Shown here: positions 43,722 to 52,706 of the stretch, piece by piece | Layout: each line of letters starts with the position of its first letter | Position numbering within the stretch: position 1 is the stretch's first letter | Assembly: GCF_001983995.1 (NCBI RefSeq) | Contig: NZ_CP019450.1 | Location: 2,914,001 to 2,978,000, forward strand | From: Halioglobus japonicus | GTDB taxonomy: Bacteria > Pseudomonadota > Gammaproteobacteria > Pseudomonadales > Halieaceae | DNA length: 64,000 nucleotides | Reading direction: 5' to 3' | Translations under genes and position numbers: made by a program | Notes under the pieces: model-generated | Database searches by the model: none | What the model was told of the DNA's origin: nothing | Seen by the model: only the letters and a program-made list of their open reading frames with translations

Positions 43722-45455
43722 TCACCCGGGCGACTGCGAGTAAACATGCACGTCCCGCTGCGGGAAGGGTATAGAGATACCTTCGCTATCAAAGCGCATT
43801 TTCACCTCTCGGGTAATATCCCAATACACACCCCAATAGTCTTCAGTGCGCACCCACGGTCGTACGATGAAGTTCACCGATGAGTCTGCCAGCTCATGCA
43901 ACTTCACGAGCGCCTCCGGCGTTGACAATACCTTCTCATGTTCTTCCAGCACAGACGCAAGTACCGACTCGGCCTTGGCTATATCATCTGTGTAACTGAT
44001 ACCAAACACCAGATCGACACGGCGAACTTTCTGCGCCGTCACATTTTTGATGACGTCACCCCAGATCTTACTGTTGGGAACCACCAATGTCTGATTATCA
44101 AATGTAGTAATCGTAGTAGATACCAGGCTCATTTTCTTGACCAGCCCGGACGCACCGGCCACCTCAACAAAATCGTCGACATCGTAAGGGCGATACAGGA
44201 GTATCATCCCGCCGGCGGCGAAGTTGCCCAGTGTATCCTGCAGCGCAAAGCCAATTACAAACCCGGCGACACCAAGACCCGCCAGCATGGGGCCGAGCGA
44301 TATCCCGACTTGTGACAATGCAATTAAATACCCGAACACCATCACAACGCCGCCGCAGACCGAAATCAGCACATCCTTGAGCAGTGTGGACATGTCGTTA
44401 CCCGGACGCTCACACGCCAACTTGACCAACTTACGTACCAATCGCGCCAAGTACCGGAAAACCAGTAGTATGCTAATGAACAGCAGCAGTTTGAATAGAA
44501 TATCCGGGGCGTTGTCTGCGATAGCAATTTTGACATTGTCCCAGCCCGACTGCAGCAGGCTCACCAGAACACCCGCTCCCAGGGCGCTGACTTTAATGCT
44601 GTGGCTCTGTGCGAGCAGTACTTCTTTATATACCGCGGGGTTTTCGCCCAGACGCGCCAGTAAATCAATCAGCTTCTCAAGATGAGCCAGATCCAGTTCC
44701 TGCTGTCGAGCCATGCCGTTGCGCGCGACCGCCAGGTCTGCATTCTGAGTATCCTCAACAATGCGCTCATTCAGTTCGTCCAGCGCACCACCGGTGTATT
44801 TGATCCGGCCCGTCAGGGTCTCTGCCTGTAAATACAGCATGGGCAGCAGGTCACCCGAGAGTGTCCCATCGGACAGTCCGAATTCCTTGCGCCGCTCAAT
44901 AAGCGTCACGAGTGCAACGTAGTAACGCATTCTCAGGTTTTCCAGGCTTTCAGCCTTCGCCTCGGCAACAACCAGGTCGGCCCCCGAGAGCTCCGTAAGC
45001 ATCACTCTTTGCTCGGCGATACGAGCAGTTAGCTTGGAAGTGCGCTGCAGCACCCCCTTGCCTACGCCCCCGAGACCTTCGCCCAGGAAGATCGCTACAC
45101 TCGCTCGCACTTCATTGTCTTCAGGCAGAGTCGAAGCTGCCTGCGCCAACTTATCCAGATTTAACAAGAGTTTGAAGCTGCGATCATCGCGTCGATAAAG
45201 CAGAGATTGCATGTCGTGATCTGAGGCACCTTCTATCAGCGCGTCCAGCATTTGAATACTGACGATATCCGCCTGCAGGCGGTCCGACATTTTGGCGACC
45301 TGCTCAGGCGTGATCCTATCGGCAATATCCGCCTGCAGGCGGTCCGACATTTTAGCGACCTGATCAGGCGTGATTTTATCGGCCCCATAGGCCGGAGCAG
45401 ACAACCCAGTGTAGAGCATCAGTGAAACTAGCAGGGCGCGAACGATGGCAATCAC
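43722..45455 (-). CDS. MscS-family mechanosensitive channel with an internal repeat
   Basis: The start is GTG 45455 with GGAG seven bases upstream; a longer reading from 45545 would bury the signal peptide. The product is 577 residues: a signal peptide (cleavage near AYG-AD), a helical periplasmic region, four membrane helices (about 260-395), and the MscS pore and beta domain (LAGLGVAGFVIGFALQDTLG is the pore-lining helix). A 20-residue segment around ITPxQVAKMSDRLQADI occurs twice in tandem right after the signal peptide, from a 60-base DNA duplication (45265-45384). It releases osmolytes under membrane tension. Confidence 0.9.
   Translation of the reverse strand: MIAIVRALLVSLMLYTGLSAPAYGADKITPDQVAKMSDRLQADIADRITPEQVAKMSDRLQADIVSIQMLDALIEGASDHDMQSLLYRRDDRSFKLLLNLDKLAQAASTLPEDNEVRASVAIFLGEGLGGVGKGVLQRTSKLTARIAEQRVMLTELSGADLVVAEAKAESLENLRMRYYVALVTLIERRKEFGLSDGTLSGDLLPMLYLQAETLTGRIKYTGGALDELNERIVEDTQNADLAVARNGMARQQELDLAHLEKLIDLLARLGENPAVYKEVLLAQSHSIKVSALGAGVLVSLLQSGWDNVKIAIADNAPDILFKLLLFISILLVFRYLARLVRKLVKLACERPGNDMSTLLKDVLISVCGGVVMVFGYLIALSQVGISLGPMLAGLGVAGFVIGFALQDTLGNFAAGGMILLYRPYDVDDFVEVAGASGLVKKMSLVSTTITTFDNQTLVVPNSKIWGDVIKNVTAQKVRRVDLVFGISYTDDIAKAESVLASVLEEHEKVLSTPEALVKLHELADSSVNFIVRPWVRTEDYWGVYWDITREVKMRFDSEGISIPFPQRDVHVYSQSPG
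45265..45384 (-). repeat. 60-bp tandem duplication inside the MscS gene
   Basis: Two 60-base units (45265-45324 and 45325-45384) are nearly identical, keeping the reading frame and adding one copy of a 20-residue helix. Only a few bases differ between the copies, so the duplication is recent or is kept alike by conversion. Confidence 0.9.
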
Positions 45456-45770
45456 AAATGTACTCCGTTCTTCGATATGCGGTGCAAACTTCTGAACATC
45501 GGTACTTTTCACATTAGCACAATCCGTGTAATTTCCCAGAAGCACATGGGAGTCATTTGGCAGTTCAGATAGTAGGACCAGCCTCGGTTACCCACCCCGG
45601 AAAATGGCCGTTCTGGTCATATTTGGCGAGGTTGCAGGTAGTATATTGACTCGCATATGGGACGACCCGCTGCGCAAGAAGGAGAGCTACATCTCCATTG
45701 CGGGACTCTTATAAAGATAACTAACCCGTCCACGCCGACACTGGCATGGACATCCGTGTGAGGTATTGCA
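45456..45770. other. Divergent gap between MscS and TonB receptor genes
   Basis: These 315 bases hold no convincing gene. They should contain the promoters of the mscS-type gene (minus) and the receptor gene (plus). A short hairpin (GGAGA-N6-TCTCC, about 45681-45697) lies in the likely receptor leader. The receptor has a good GAGG ribosome site seven bases before its ATG. I see no Fur box or riboswitch. Confidence 0.4.
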
Positions 45771-48077
45771 ATGAGAAACCGCCGCCCCTCTACTCCGGTA
45801 GTGGCCAAAACCCTTCTCGCGACGGCCGTCGCTGCCATGGTGTCACCGACCTCTGCCCAGGACCTGTTTCTGGAAGAAGTGATTGTGACTGCCCAGAAGC
45901 GCGCAGCCACGATTCAGGAAATCTCCGGCACTGTTAACGTGGTCACCGGCGAAAGCATGGACCGCTATTCTGCGTTCAAGTTTAACGACTTGGAACAGAT
46001 GACTGCAGGCCTCACCCTGAATAGCCCCAACTCGCGCAACAACAGTATTGCCATGCGCGGTGTCAGCATCGACCCTGAAGCGGGCGCAAGCGCTGTTGTG
46101 AGCGTTTACTGGAACGACCAGCCCGTGCGCGAAGACGTGGCGTTCTCCCAGCTGTACGACATGGAACGTGTGGAAATCCTGCGCGGCCCCCAGGGCACAC
46201 TCCAAGGTAGAACCTCTCCCGGAGGCGCCATCAACCTGGTGACCCGTCACGCGGACCTGGCGGAAAACGAAGGTTCTATCGAACTTAGTGCCTCTGACAA
46301 CGAGGGTTTCAATGGCAAAGTGTCTTTTGGCGGCCCCATCATCAATGAGGTTTTCGCAGCGCGTATTGCCGCCGTATACGACGTTAACAACTCTACCAAC
46401 GTTGAACAGTTCCAGGGGTTCGACGATCCAGAAGCAGAGGCTTTGTCTGCACGCCTGAGCACCGTCTGGCAGGCCGGCGATAATCTAAACATCAAGTTCG
46501 TCTACCAGTACCAGGATCGCGACACCGATGATCCAAAGGCCATGAACGGGACAGACAACCTCGGCGAGCGCCCCACCCTGTCGCCGGAGGACCGCACATC
46601 CCTCGGCGACCTGATCGACAACGCCGAGATGGAGTACGACCTGGCCAACCTGCAGATTGACTGGGATATCGGCGATATCAACCTGGCCTCTGTGACCGGC
46701 TACTCGGAGAGCTCCAAGGTGAGCTTCACCGAGAACGATCGAGCCAACTATGTCGACGAAGAGATTCCCACCTGGCAGAACTCCAATACCGACCAGGAAT
46801 CTATCTCCCAGGAACTACGCCTGTCCACCTCAGACAATGACTTCTGGGACTGGATGGTCGGCATTTACTACCAGGATCAGAAAACCGCAACTGACTTCTT
46901 TGCCAATAGCGTGGATACCGGCATTGGCTTTATCACCGCAGGCGACATTCCAGTCGACCGGAAAGAGCTGGGTATCTTTACCTTCAATACTTTCTATCTG
47001 GGCGAGGCCACGAAGCTGGAAGTTGGTCTGCGCTACGCCGAGTATGACTCTTTCCGCAGAGCGACCGTAAACTATGGCGGTCTGACTTACCTGCCGCCGG
47101 CGTTCGAGCCTATCATAGACATTATTGAAGCAGGTTTCGCAGCAGCGTTCCCCATCGAGGGGGTTAGCGAAGAGAATCAGAACACCAAAGAAGATACCAT
47201 CACCGGCTCTGTTGCGATCAACCACGACTGGACCGACAACACCACACTATATGCCGCCTACAACCGTGGCTACCGCCCGAGCGGCATCTCGATTAATCCG
47301 ACGCCGAACATACAGTTTCTGCCTAACGGTGAAGACGACCTGATTCACGACGAAGAGAAAAGTGATTCCTTCGAAGTGGGTTTCAAGGGTCGTTATCTGA
47401 ATGGACGCTCCACGCTGAATGGCGCGTTGTTCTATCAGAAGTACGACGGCTATCTGGGCTTCACCCGCGGCGTACAGGTACTCGACGACGACGGTAACCC
47501 GCAGGATATTTCCGGCGGTGTGCTCTTCAACGGCGACGCCACCGTTTGGGGCGCTGAACTCGAAGGCCAGATTCTGCTAAGCGAACACTGGAATGCCGGC
47601 GGTGCGGTGTCCTACACCAAGGGTGAATGGGATGATGGCGCTACAAAGCCCTGTAATGACCGCCAACCGGGTGAAGTTCTGGGCTTCTGTGACATTGGCG
47701 GTGATGCCCTCGGTGGGGAGCCAGAGTGGAGTGTGACAGCCAACACTGAATACTTCATGCCCATTGGCAGCAACGAGTGGTATGTACGCGCCCTGTACAA
47801 GTACACCGATGAACGCCTAAATACTGAAGCGTCAGCAGGCATCACCTCTCGCGAAACGTTCGATGCTAACCACGTCGTCAATGTTTATGCCGGTCTGCGC
47901 TCCAGTGACTACACCTGGGACGTGAACATCTGGGCCAAGAACCTGCTGGATTCCGATGAGGTCGTCTTCGAACAGGGTCACGACCAGTTCGACATACTGT
48001 ATTCAGGCGGGTCCTACCTGCAGTCCAACATCCAGACCGAGCGCGTTATCGGCGCTACCGTGCGCTACAGCTTCTAA
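45771..48077 (+). CDS. TonB-dependent outer-membrane receptor
   Basis: This is a 768-residue receptor with a signal peptide (residues ~1-28, cleavage SAQ-DL), a TonB-box-like VIVTAQKR region (about 35-42), a plug domain (about 45-160) and a 22-strand barrel ending in the aromatic signature VIGATVRYSF. The plug contains VEILRGPQGTLQGRTSPGGAINLVT, typical of the family. Receptors of this group in marine gammaproteobacteria import iron complexes, glycans or other large molecules; the ligand cannot be told here. It is a single-gene unit with a strong terminator behind it. Confidence 0.94.
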   Translation: MRNRRPSTPVVAKTLLATAVAAMVSPTSAQDLFLEEVIVTAQKRAATIQEISGTVNVVTGESMDRYSAFKFNDLEQMTAGLTLNSPNSRNNSIAMRGVSIDPEAGASAVVSVYWNDQPVREDVAFSQLYDMERVEILRGPQGTLQGRTSPGGAINLVTRHADLAENEGSIELSASDNEGFNGKVSFGGPIINEVFAARIAAVYDVNNSTNVEQFQGFDDPEAEALSARLSTVWQAGDNLNIKFVYQYQDRDTDDPKAMNGTDNLGERPTLSPEDRTSLGDLIDNAEMEYDLANLQIDWDIGDINLASVTGYSESSKVSFTENDRANYVDEEIPTWQNSNTDQESISQELRLSTSDNDFWDWMVGIYYQDQKTATDFFANSVDTGIGFITAGDIPVDRKELGIFTFNTFYLGEATKLEVGLRYAEYDSFRRATVNYGGLTYLPPAFEPIIDIIEAGFAAAFPIEGVSEENQNTKEDTITGSVAINHDWTDNTTLYAAYNRGYRPSGISINPTPNIQFLPNGEDDLIHDEEKSDSFEVGFKGRYLNGRSTLNGALFYQKYDGYLGFTRGVQVLDDDGNPQDISGGVLFNGDATVWGAELEGQILLSEHWNAGGAVSYTKGEWDDGATKPCNDRQPGEVLGFCDIGGDALGGEPEWSVTANTEYFMPIGSNEWYVRALYKYTDERLNTEASAGITSRETFDANHVVNVYAGLRSSDYTWDVNIWAKNLLDSDEVVFEQGHDQFDILYSGGSYLQSNIQTERVIGATVRYSF

Positions 48078-48093
48078 AGAACTGGCACTTCAG

Positions 48094-48121
48094 AAAAGGG
48101 CGGCTCAGGCCGCCCTTTTTT
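48094..48121 (+). terminator. Rho-independent terminator after the receptor gene
   Basis: A perfect 11-bp stem (48094-48104 with 48109-48119) has a TCAG tetraloop and is followed by a T run, 17 bases past the receptor stop. Confidence 0.92.
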
Positions 48122-48210
48122 GTTTCAGTCCAATAGTATCCGGCCCCCGGGGTCATTGGCGCCCTGCCCTGCTATGACTATCCTCTGGATCAAACCATCG
48201 GAGATGCACC

Positions 48211-49680
48211 GTGAAAAAGCTGCTTACCCACGCCCTTGTGGCTGTCATCTTTCTGCTCATCGGGATGACCCTGGCAGATACCAGAATCGCTGAGACTGCG
48301 CTGGATGCCGCGCGCTCGGCGCGTTCCGCTGCGATCGAAGTCGTCGGCAATCGCGCCGGCATCGAAACCCGAACCATGGTGTTGGCGGAAAACCCCGAGA
48401 TTATCTCGCGCCTGATGGAAGGCGGTTCCTTTGGTGGCGAATACTCGGTGGAGGCAGCCCAAAACATGTTCGGCCGCACCCAGGCGGCAATCGACGATGT
48501 CATGAACAAAACCCATGTCGTCGAGGTTGGCCCGCGCAGCTATCTGATTCGCATGCCCATCGTCAACGCGGCTTTCTTCGTTACCGACGAAGGTGTGGTG
48601 CTCGTTGATACCGGCATGGGCCCCGCGGGTCCGGCCATTTACGCGGCAATCCGCTCCGTCACTGACCTGCCCATACACACCATCATCTATACCCATGGGC
48701 ATGTCGACCACAGCTATGGCACCTGGGCGATTATGGAGGCCGGTGAGACGCCGGAAATCATTGCCCACGACTTGCTCAAACCTCGATTTGAGCGCTATAT
48801 CCGCCTGCGCGGTTCGCTGGCCAAATACATGAGCCAACCCGAGGAGCAACTCCCCGCCTCTACCGATGACCTGGTCTGGCCCACACGCTATTTCAGCGAT
48901 CGGCTGGAAATCGAAGTGGGCGGCGAAACCTTCGTGCTTCAACATCACAAAGGCGAAACCGATGACCAGCTGTACGTCTGGGTACCGGGCCGCGGCGCCC
49001 TGGCCAGCGCCGATTACTATCAGGGTTTCCTGCCCAACGCCGGCAATGGCAAGCGCACCCAACGGCACGTGGAAGCCTGGTCTGCGGCCATGAAGGAGAT
49101 GGCGGCGCTGGAGCCGGCATTCCTGCTGCCGGCTCACGGCGAAGCCCTGACGGATACTGCTACGATCCAGGAAAACTTCCTGGTGCTGGCAGAGGCATTT
49201 GATCACATTACCGAGCACACTATCGATGGGCTTAATGCGGGCAAGCGCAAGGATGAAATCTTCCTTAGTGTGCAGTTACCTGAGCACCTGGCGACACACC
49301 CGACACTCAACGTGCAGTATGTGACACCCAACGACATCTCCAAAATGTTGATCAAACAGTACACTGGCTGGTGGGATGACATCCCCTCGCACTGGACGCC
49401 GGCAACCATGGAGAATCAGGGTGAGATGATTATTGAACTCGCCGGAGGCAATATCCCCGCGATTGTTGAGTACGCACAGGGCCTGATTGCCAACGATATT
49501 CGCCTGGCGTCGCACCTGACCGACTGGCTGTTCTACGCCCGGCCCGATGACCCCAACGTGCAACAGTTGGTCTACGACGTGTACAAAACCCGGATTATGG
49601 ATCGGGAGACCAACACCATGGAAATGTTGACCTACCTGGATCAGATGACCGCTGCGCGAGAGCGTGCTCGCTCCCGCTAA
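48211..49680 (+). CDS. MBL-fold alkyl sulfatase-like hydrolase
   Basis: This is a 489-residue protein with an N-terminal hydrophobic signal or anchor (about residues 4-22) and a metallo-beta-lactamase domain with the metal motif THGHVDHSYG (HxHxDH, about 154-163). A C-terminal region follows (PNDISKMLIKQYTGWWDDIPSHWTP and ELAGGN) that matches the alkyl sulfatase dimerisation domain of SdsA1/BDS1 enzymes. It is shorter than SdsA1 and lacks the SCP2-like C-terminal domain. It probably hydrolyses sulfate esters or related substrates in the periplasm; the exact substrate is not clear. Confidence 0.85.
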   Translation: MKKLLTHALVAVIFLLIGMTLADTRIAETALDAARSARSAAIEVVGNRAGIETRTMVLAENPEIISRLMEGGSFGGEYSVEAAQNMFGRTQAAIDDVMNKTHVVEVGPRSYLIRMPIVNAAFFVTDEGVVLVDTGMGPAGPAIYAAIRSVTDLPIHTIIYTHGHVDHSYGTWAIMEAGETPEIIAHDLLKPRFERYIRLRGSLAKYMSQPEEQLPASTDDLVWPTRYFSDRLEIEVGGETFVLQHHKGETDDQLYVWVPGRGALASADYYQGFLPNAGNGKRTQRHVEAWSAAMKEMAALEPAFLLPAHGEALTDTATIQENFLVLAEAFDHITEHTIDGLNAGKRKDEIFLSVQLPEHLATHPTLNVQYVTPNDISKMLIKQYTGWWDDIPSHWTPATMENQGEMIIELAGGNIPAIVEYAQGLIANDIRLASHLTDWLFYARPDDPNVQQLVYDVYKTRIMDRETNTMEMLTYLDQMTAARERARSR

Positions 49681-49698
49681 GCGGCAGATACCCCTGAA

Positions 49699-50751
49699 TT
49701 AACCGCGGCGCAGACGCGCTGCGGTAGCCAACTCCTCGAGCAGGGTCACCGTGTCATCCCAGTTGATGCAGGGATCGGTAATACTCTGACCGTAAGTCAG
49801 CTCCTGGCCAGGCACTACATTCTGTCGTCCCTCAACCAGGTTGGACTCAATCATCACACCGAAGATACTGCGTGTACCGCGCGCAACCTGTGTTGCGATA
49901 TCAGATGCCACGTCGATCTGGCGGGCTGGGATCTTGCGTGAATTGGCATGCGAGGCGTCAATCATGATGCGCTCAGGCAGGCCTGACATGGACAACATTG
50001 CCGCAGCATCGTCCACGGAGAACATATCGTAGTTAGGATGCTTACCACCGCGCAGAATGATATGGCAGTCTTCGTTGCCAGCAGTCTGGAAAATCGCTGA
50101 GTGTCCCTGCTTGGTCACCGACAGGAAATTGTGCGGCTGTGAGGCGGAACCAATGGCATCGATAGCCACCTGAATGTCACCATCCGTTGCATTCTTGAAA
50201 CCCACGGGACAAGACAAACCCGACGCCAGTTCACGGTGAGTCTGGCTCTCGGTCGTCCGTGCGCCGATCGCGCCCCACGAAATAAGGTCCGCATAGTACT
50301 GGGGGCTGATCAAATCGAGATACTCAGTACCGGTCGGCAACCCCATTTCCGCCAAGTCCGCCAACAGCTGGCGCGCCAGGTGCAGGCCCTTGTTGATCTG
50401 GAAAGTGTCATTCAGATCCGGGTCATTGATCAGGCCTTTCCAGCCCACAGTGGTGCGCGGCTTTTCGAAATACACGCGCATCACCACCAGGACATCGTCA
50501 GCAATTTGGTCCGCTTCCGCCTTAAGCCGGGCAGCGTAGTCGCGGGCCGCAACGGGGTCGTGAATAGAACAAGGGCCTACCACTACCAGCAGGCGATCGT
50601 CCTCGCCCGTAAGAATACGGTGAATCGCCTCGCGGGCGTTGTTAACAGTGGCCGCCGCCGCATCGCTGACCCCGATTTCCTCAATAATATGTTCCGGAGA
50701 AATCAGCTCATTGGTTTTCTGAATTCTCAGGTCGTCTGTGTTGGCAGTCAT
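49699..50751 (-). CDS. aroG: 3-deoxy-7-phosphoheptulonate synthase (class I)
   Basis: This is a 350-residue DAHP synthase, the first step of the shikimate pathway, joining PEP and erythrose 4-phosphate. The start is ATG 50751, giving the same length as E. coli AroG. Key class I motifs are present: VVVGPCSIHDP (active-site Cys), RVYFEKPRTTVGWKGLINDPDL, GARTTESQTHRELASGL, and SHANS near the end. AroG, AroF and AroH cannot be told apart safely by eye. It is last in a minus-strand run starting at DUF501. Confidence 0.94.
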   Translation of the reverse strand: MTANTDDLRIQKTNELISPEHIIEEIGVSDAAAATVNNAREAIHRILTGEDDRLLVVVGPCSIHDPVAARDYAARLKAEADQIADDVLVVMRVYFEKPRTTVGWKGLINDPDLNDTFQINKGLHLARQLLADLAEMGLPTGTEYLDLISPQYYADLISWGAIGARTTESQTHRELASGLSCPVGFKNATDGDIQVAIDAIGSASQPHNFLSVTKQGHSAIFQTAGNEDCHIILRGGKHPNYDMFSVDDAAAMLSMSGLPERIMIDASHANSRKIPARQIDVASDIATQVARGTRSIFGVMIESNLVEGRQNVVPGQELTYGQSITDPCINWDDTVTLLEELATAARLRRG

Positions 50752-50827
50752 ACTCGCTAAACCTTTCTGTTGCTGCAAAAAATCGGCGCCTAATATAGCA
50801 CCCACAGGCCACTTTGGGGATGGTGTG

Positions 50828-51433
50828 CTATGCAGTGTCGATGACGTTCACCGCCACGCTGTGGGCGGCGCAAAACGCGCGCAGTGCCGATTCACTCTCA
50901 ACGGGGAGCGAAATGTGCAGCCATACCTGCTCTCGATAGTCGACATGCTCAATCTCAGCATCGAGTTGCCCCAGGCGGTGGCGCAATGCTTGCTCGTCAG
51001 CAAAATTGGCGCTGAGTACCAACCGGCACATATCGCGCAGCGCCCGGGTAGGTAGTTTGTCCATGGCCTGTTGGGTGGCAGCACTGTATGCGCGAACCAG
51101 CCCGCCAGCGCCGAGCTTAATGCCGCCGAAGTAGCGGATGACAATCACCAGTACGTCGCCCACCTCACCGTGCTGGAGGACGTTCAGCATCGGCTTGCCC
51201 GCCGTACCCGAGGGCTCGCCATCGTCATTCATGCCGGCATTTCGCGCATCCGCCGGCGAACCCAACAAGTAGGCCCAACAGTGGTGACGGGCATCGGGGT
51301 AGTCACTTCTTGCGCAGCGAACGGCTGCGTTGACCTCATCGCGATTGCTTACCGGGTGAACGCGGGCAATAAAGCGTGATTTCTTGACCGCATACTCGTG
51401 CTCGATCACGGCCGCCGGTATGAGGTAGGCCAC
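50828..51433 (-). CDS. yigZ: YigZ/IMPACT-family protein
   Basis: This is a 201-residue protein with the UPF0029 (IMPACT) N-terminal domain (KKSRFIARV, HHCWAYLLG, NDDGEPSGTAGKPML, and VIRYFGGIKLGAGGLVRAY) and a C-terminal DUF1949 domain. The family is widespread; eukaryotic IMPACT binds GCN1, while the bacterial role is unclear. It starts just after the stop of the PLP-enzyme gene. Confidence 0.95.
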   Translation of the reverse strand: MAYLIPAAVIEHEYAVKKSRFIARVHPVSNRDEVNAAVRCARSDYPDARHHCWAYLLGSPADARNAGMNDDGEPSGTAGKPMLNVLQHGEVGDVLVIVIRYFGGIKLGAGGLVRAYSAATQQAMDKLPTRALRDMCRLVLSANFADEQALRHRLGQLDAEIEHVDYREQVWLHISLPVESESALRAFCAAHSVAVNVIDTA

Positions 51434-51436
51434 GGC

Positions 51437-52702
51437 TCAGGCGGGATGCTGTCCGAGCACCGGCCAGTACTCACTAATGCGCCCCTGCTCCAGCACCGCT
51501 ATATCGCCAAACTGGAGGAATACAAACTCACTCTGGTCGGGCCGCAGGAACACCCAATCGTCCACCGCCAGATCAGTTGCGGCAGAGCCGTTAAGCATTT
51601 CCTGATTGGTGGAACGACCATAGATAGTATTAGTGCTCAAACCCTGGGGCGATACCGGTTGCGCCTTCCAGAAACCACCGTAAGTGAACACGGTGCGACG
51701 CCGATTCACATCCCACAAAGATTGCAGTTGCCCCAGGTCTATGCCGGGAATCTTTACTCCATCGCTGGTCTTGATTACCGGGGTGGCTATGTAACTCGCT
51801 GGCTGATGGTCCGCCAGTGAGGGTAGATCGAAGTCGCCGGGCTTCACCAGGCAGGATCCTGCAGCTAGTTCATTGAACGGATAGTCGCCTTCATCGTACA
51901 ACTGGTAGGTCGGGCTACCACCGCAGTTGAGCACCACATCCTGCGGCCAATCGCTGCCAAGGTAACCCTTTGCTGAAGCCACGTAACCGCGATAGGCATC
52001 CATGGCAGCCCGCTTGTAGCGCTCTGGCCCACCAGGCACTTTAACGATATGCGGCTCGTAGCCCATCAGACCCGCAAACTTCAGGTGGCGCGATGCCTGA
52101 ATAATCGCCAGCGTTGCCTCAAGCTCTTCGTTTGACTGCACACCTCCGCGGTGCAATCCCACATCCAGTTCGAGGCATACAAGCATGTCCTGGCCCAAGG
52201 TATCGGCCAGGTCGGCGTACTGTGTCGCTCGCGCGGGGCTGTCCAGAAGCCAGCGCAACTGACGACTGGCATTGAACGATTCGCCGCGATATTCGGCATA
52301 GAACCTCGCTGCCGCCGCCACCGGCAAAGGCTTACCGAGCAATACGTCTGCCTGCGGCAGTCGTTCGGCGACGCGATTCAAAAACGGTTGGTGGAACAGC
52401 ATCAGGCGGTTGCTATCGGCGGACTGCATGACCTCTTCCAGCAACTCAATCGAGGGCAGTGACTTGGCGACGATGCGATAGTGGAAACGGTTACCGATAT
52501 GGCGCTTGAGCGTCGCGACATTGTCGCGCAGTAACTTCCGATCAATGACCAGGCGCGGCGCAGCCAGACCAGCGTGATCCAGCGCAGTGCTAAGGCCCCT
52601 GAAATAATCGGTATGCGGCGCCCCGCGATCACTGGGGCGCAATAAAAGTCCCGCGCCTGCGGCACCTGCCAGCCCACCCAGAACAAAGCTGCGACGTTTC
52701 AT
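51437..52702 (-). CDS. Tat-exported alanine-racemase-fold PLP enzyme (DSD1-like)
   Basis: The start is ATG 52702, 421 residues. The N-terminus MKRRSFVLGGLAGAAGAG is a twin-arginine signal. The rest is a fold-III PLP enzyme of the D-threonine aldolase/D-serine dehydratase (DSD1) type: an AlaR_N barrel with the PLP lysine in RIVAKSLPS (about residue 77) and a C-terminal domain. Tat export fits a protein folded with cofactor in the cytoplasm. It lies four bases after the lactone oxidase gene, so the enzymes likely act together in the periplasm. The substrate is unknown. Confidence 0.85.
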   Translation of the reverse strand: MKRRSFVLGGLAGAAGAGLLLRPSDRGAPHTDYFRGLSTALDHAGLAAPRLVIDRKLLRDNVATLKRHIGNRFHYRIVAKSLPSIELLEEVMQSADSNRLMLFHQPFLNRVAERLPQADVLLGKPLPVAAAARFYAEYRGESFNASRQLRWLLDSPARATQYADLADTLGQDMLVCLELDVGLHRGGVQSNEELEATLAIIQASRHLKFAGLMGYEPHIVKVPGGPERYKRAAMDAYRGYVASAKGYLGSDWPQDVVLNCGGSPTYQLYDEGDYPFNELAAGSCLVKPGDFDLPSLADHQPASYIATPVIKTSDGVKIPGIDLGQLQSLWDVNRRRTVFTYGGFWKAQPVSPQGLSTNTIYGRSTNQEMLNGSAATDLAVDDWVFLRPDQSEFVFLQFGDIAVLEQGRISEYWPVLGQHPA

Positions 52703-52706
52703 GCGA

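Noticed and set aside
45265..45384. The repeat as a CRISPR or a mobile repeat
   Set aside because: There are only two copies, directly adjacent, in frame and within one gene; it is a coding duplication.
45456..45770. A riboswitch or Fur box before the TonB receptor at 45771
   Set aside because: A small hairpin is present, but no B12-box, thi-box or inverted GATAAT-type Fur pattern could be seen.
48190..49218. A 342-codon minus-strand ORF opposite the MBL hydrolase
   Set aside because: The opposite strand has the HxHxDH metal motif and a dimerisation domain; this frame has no recognisable features.
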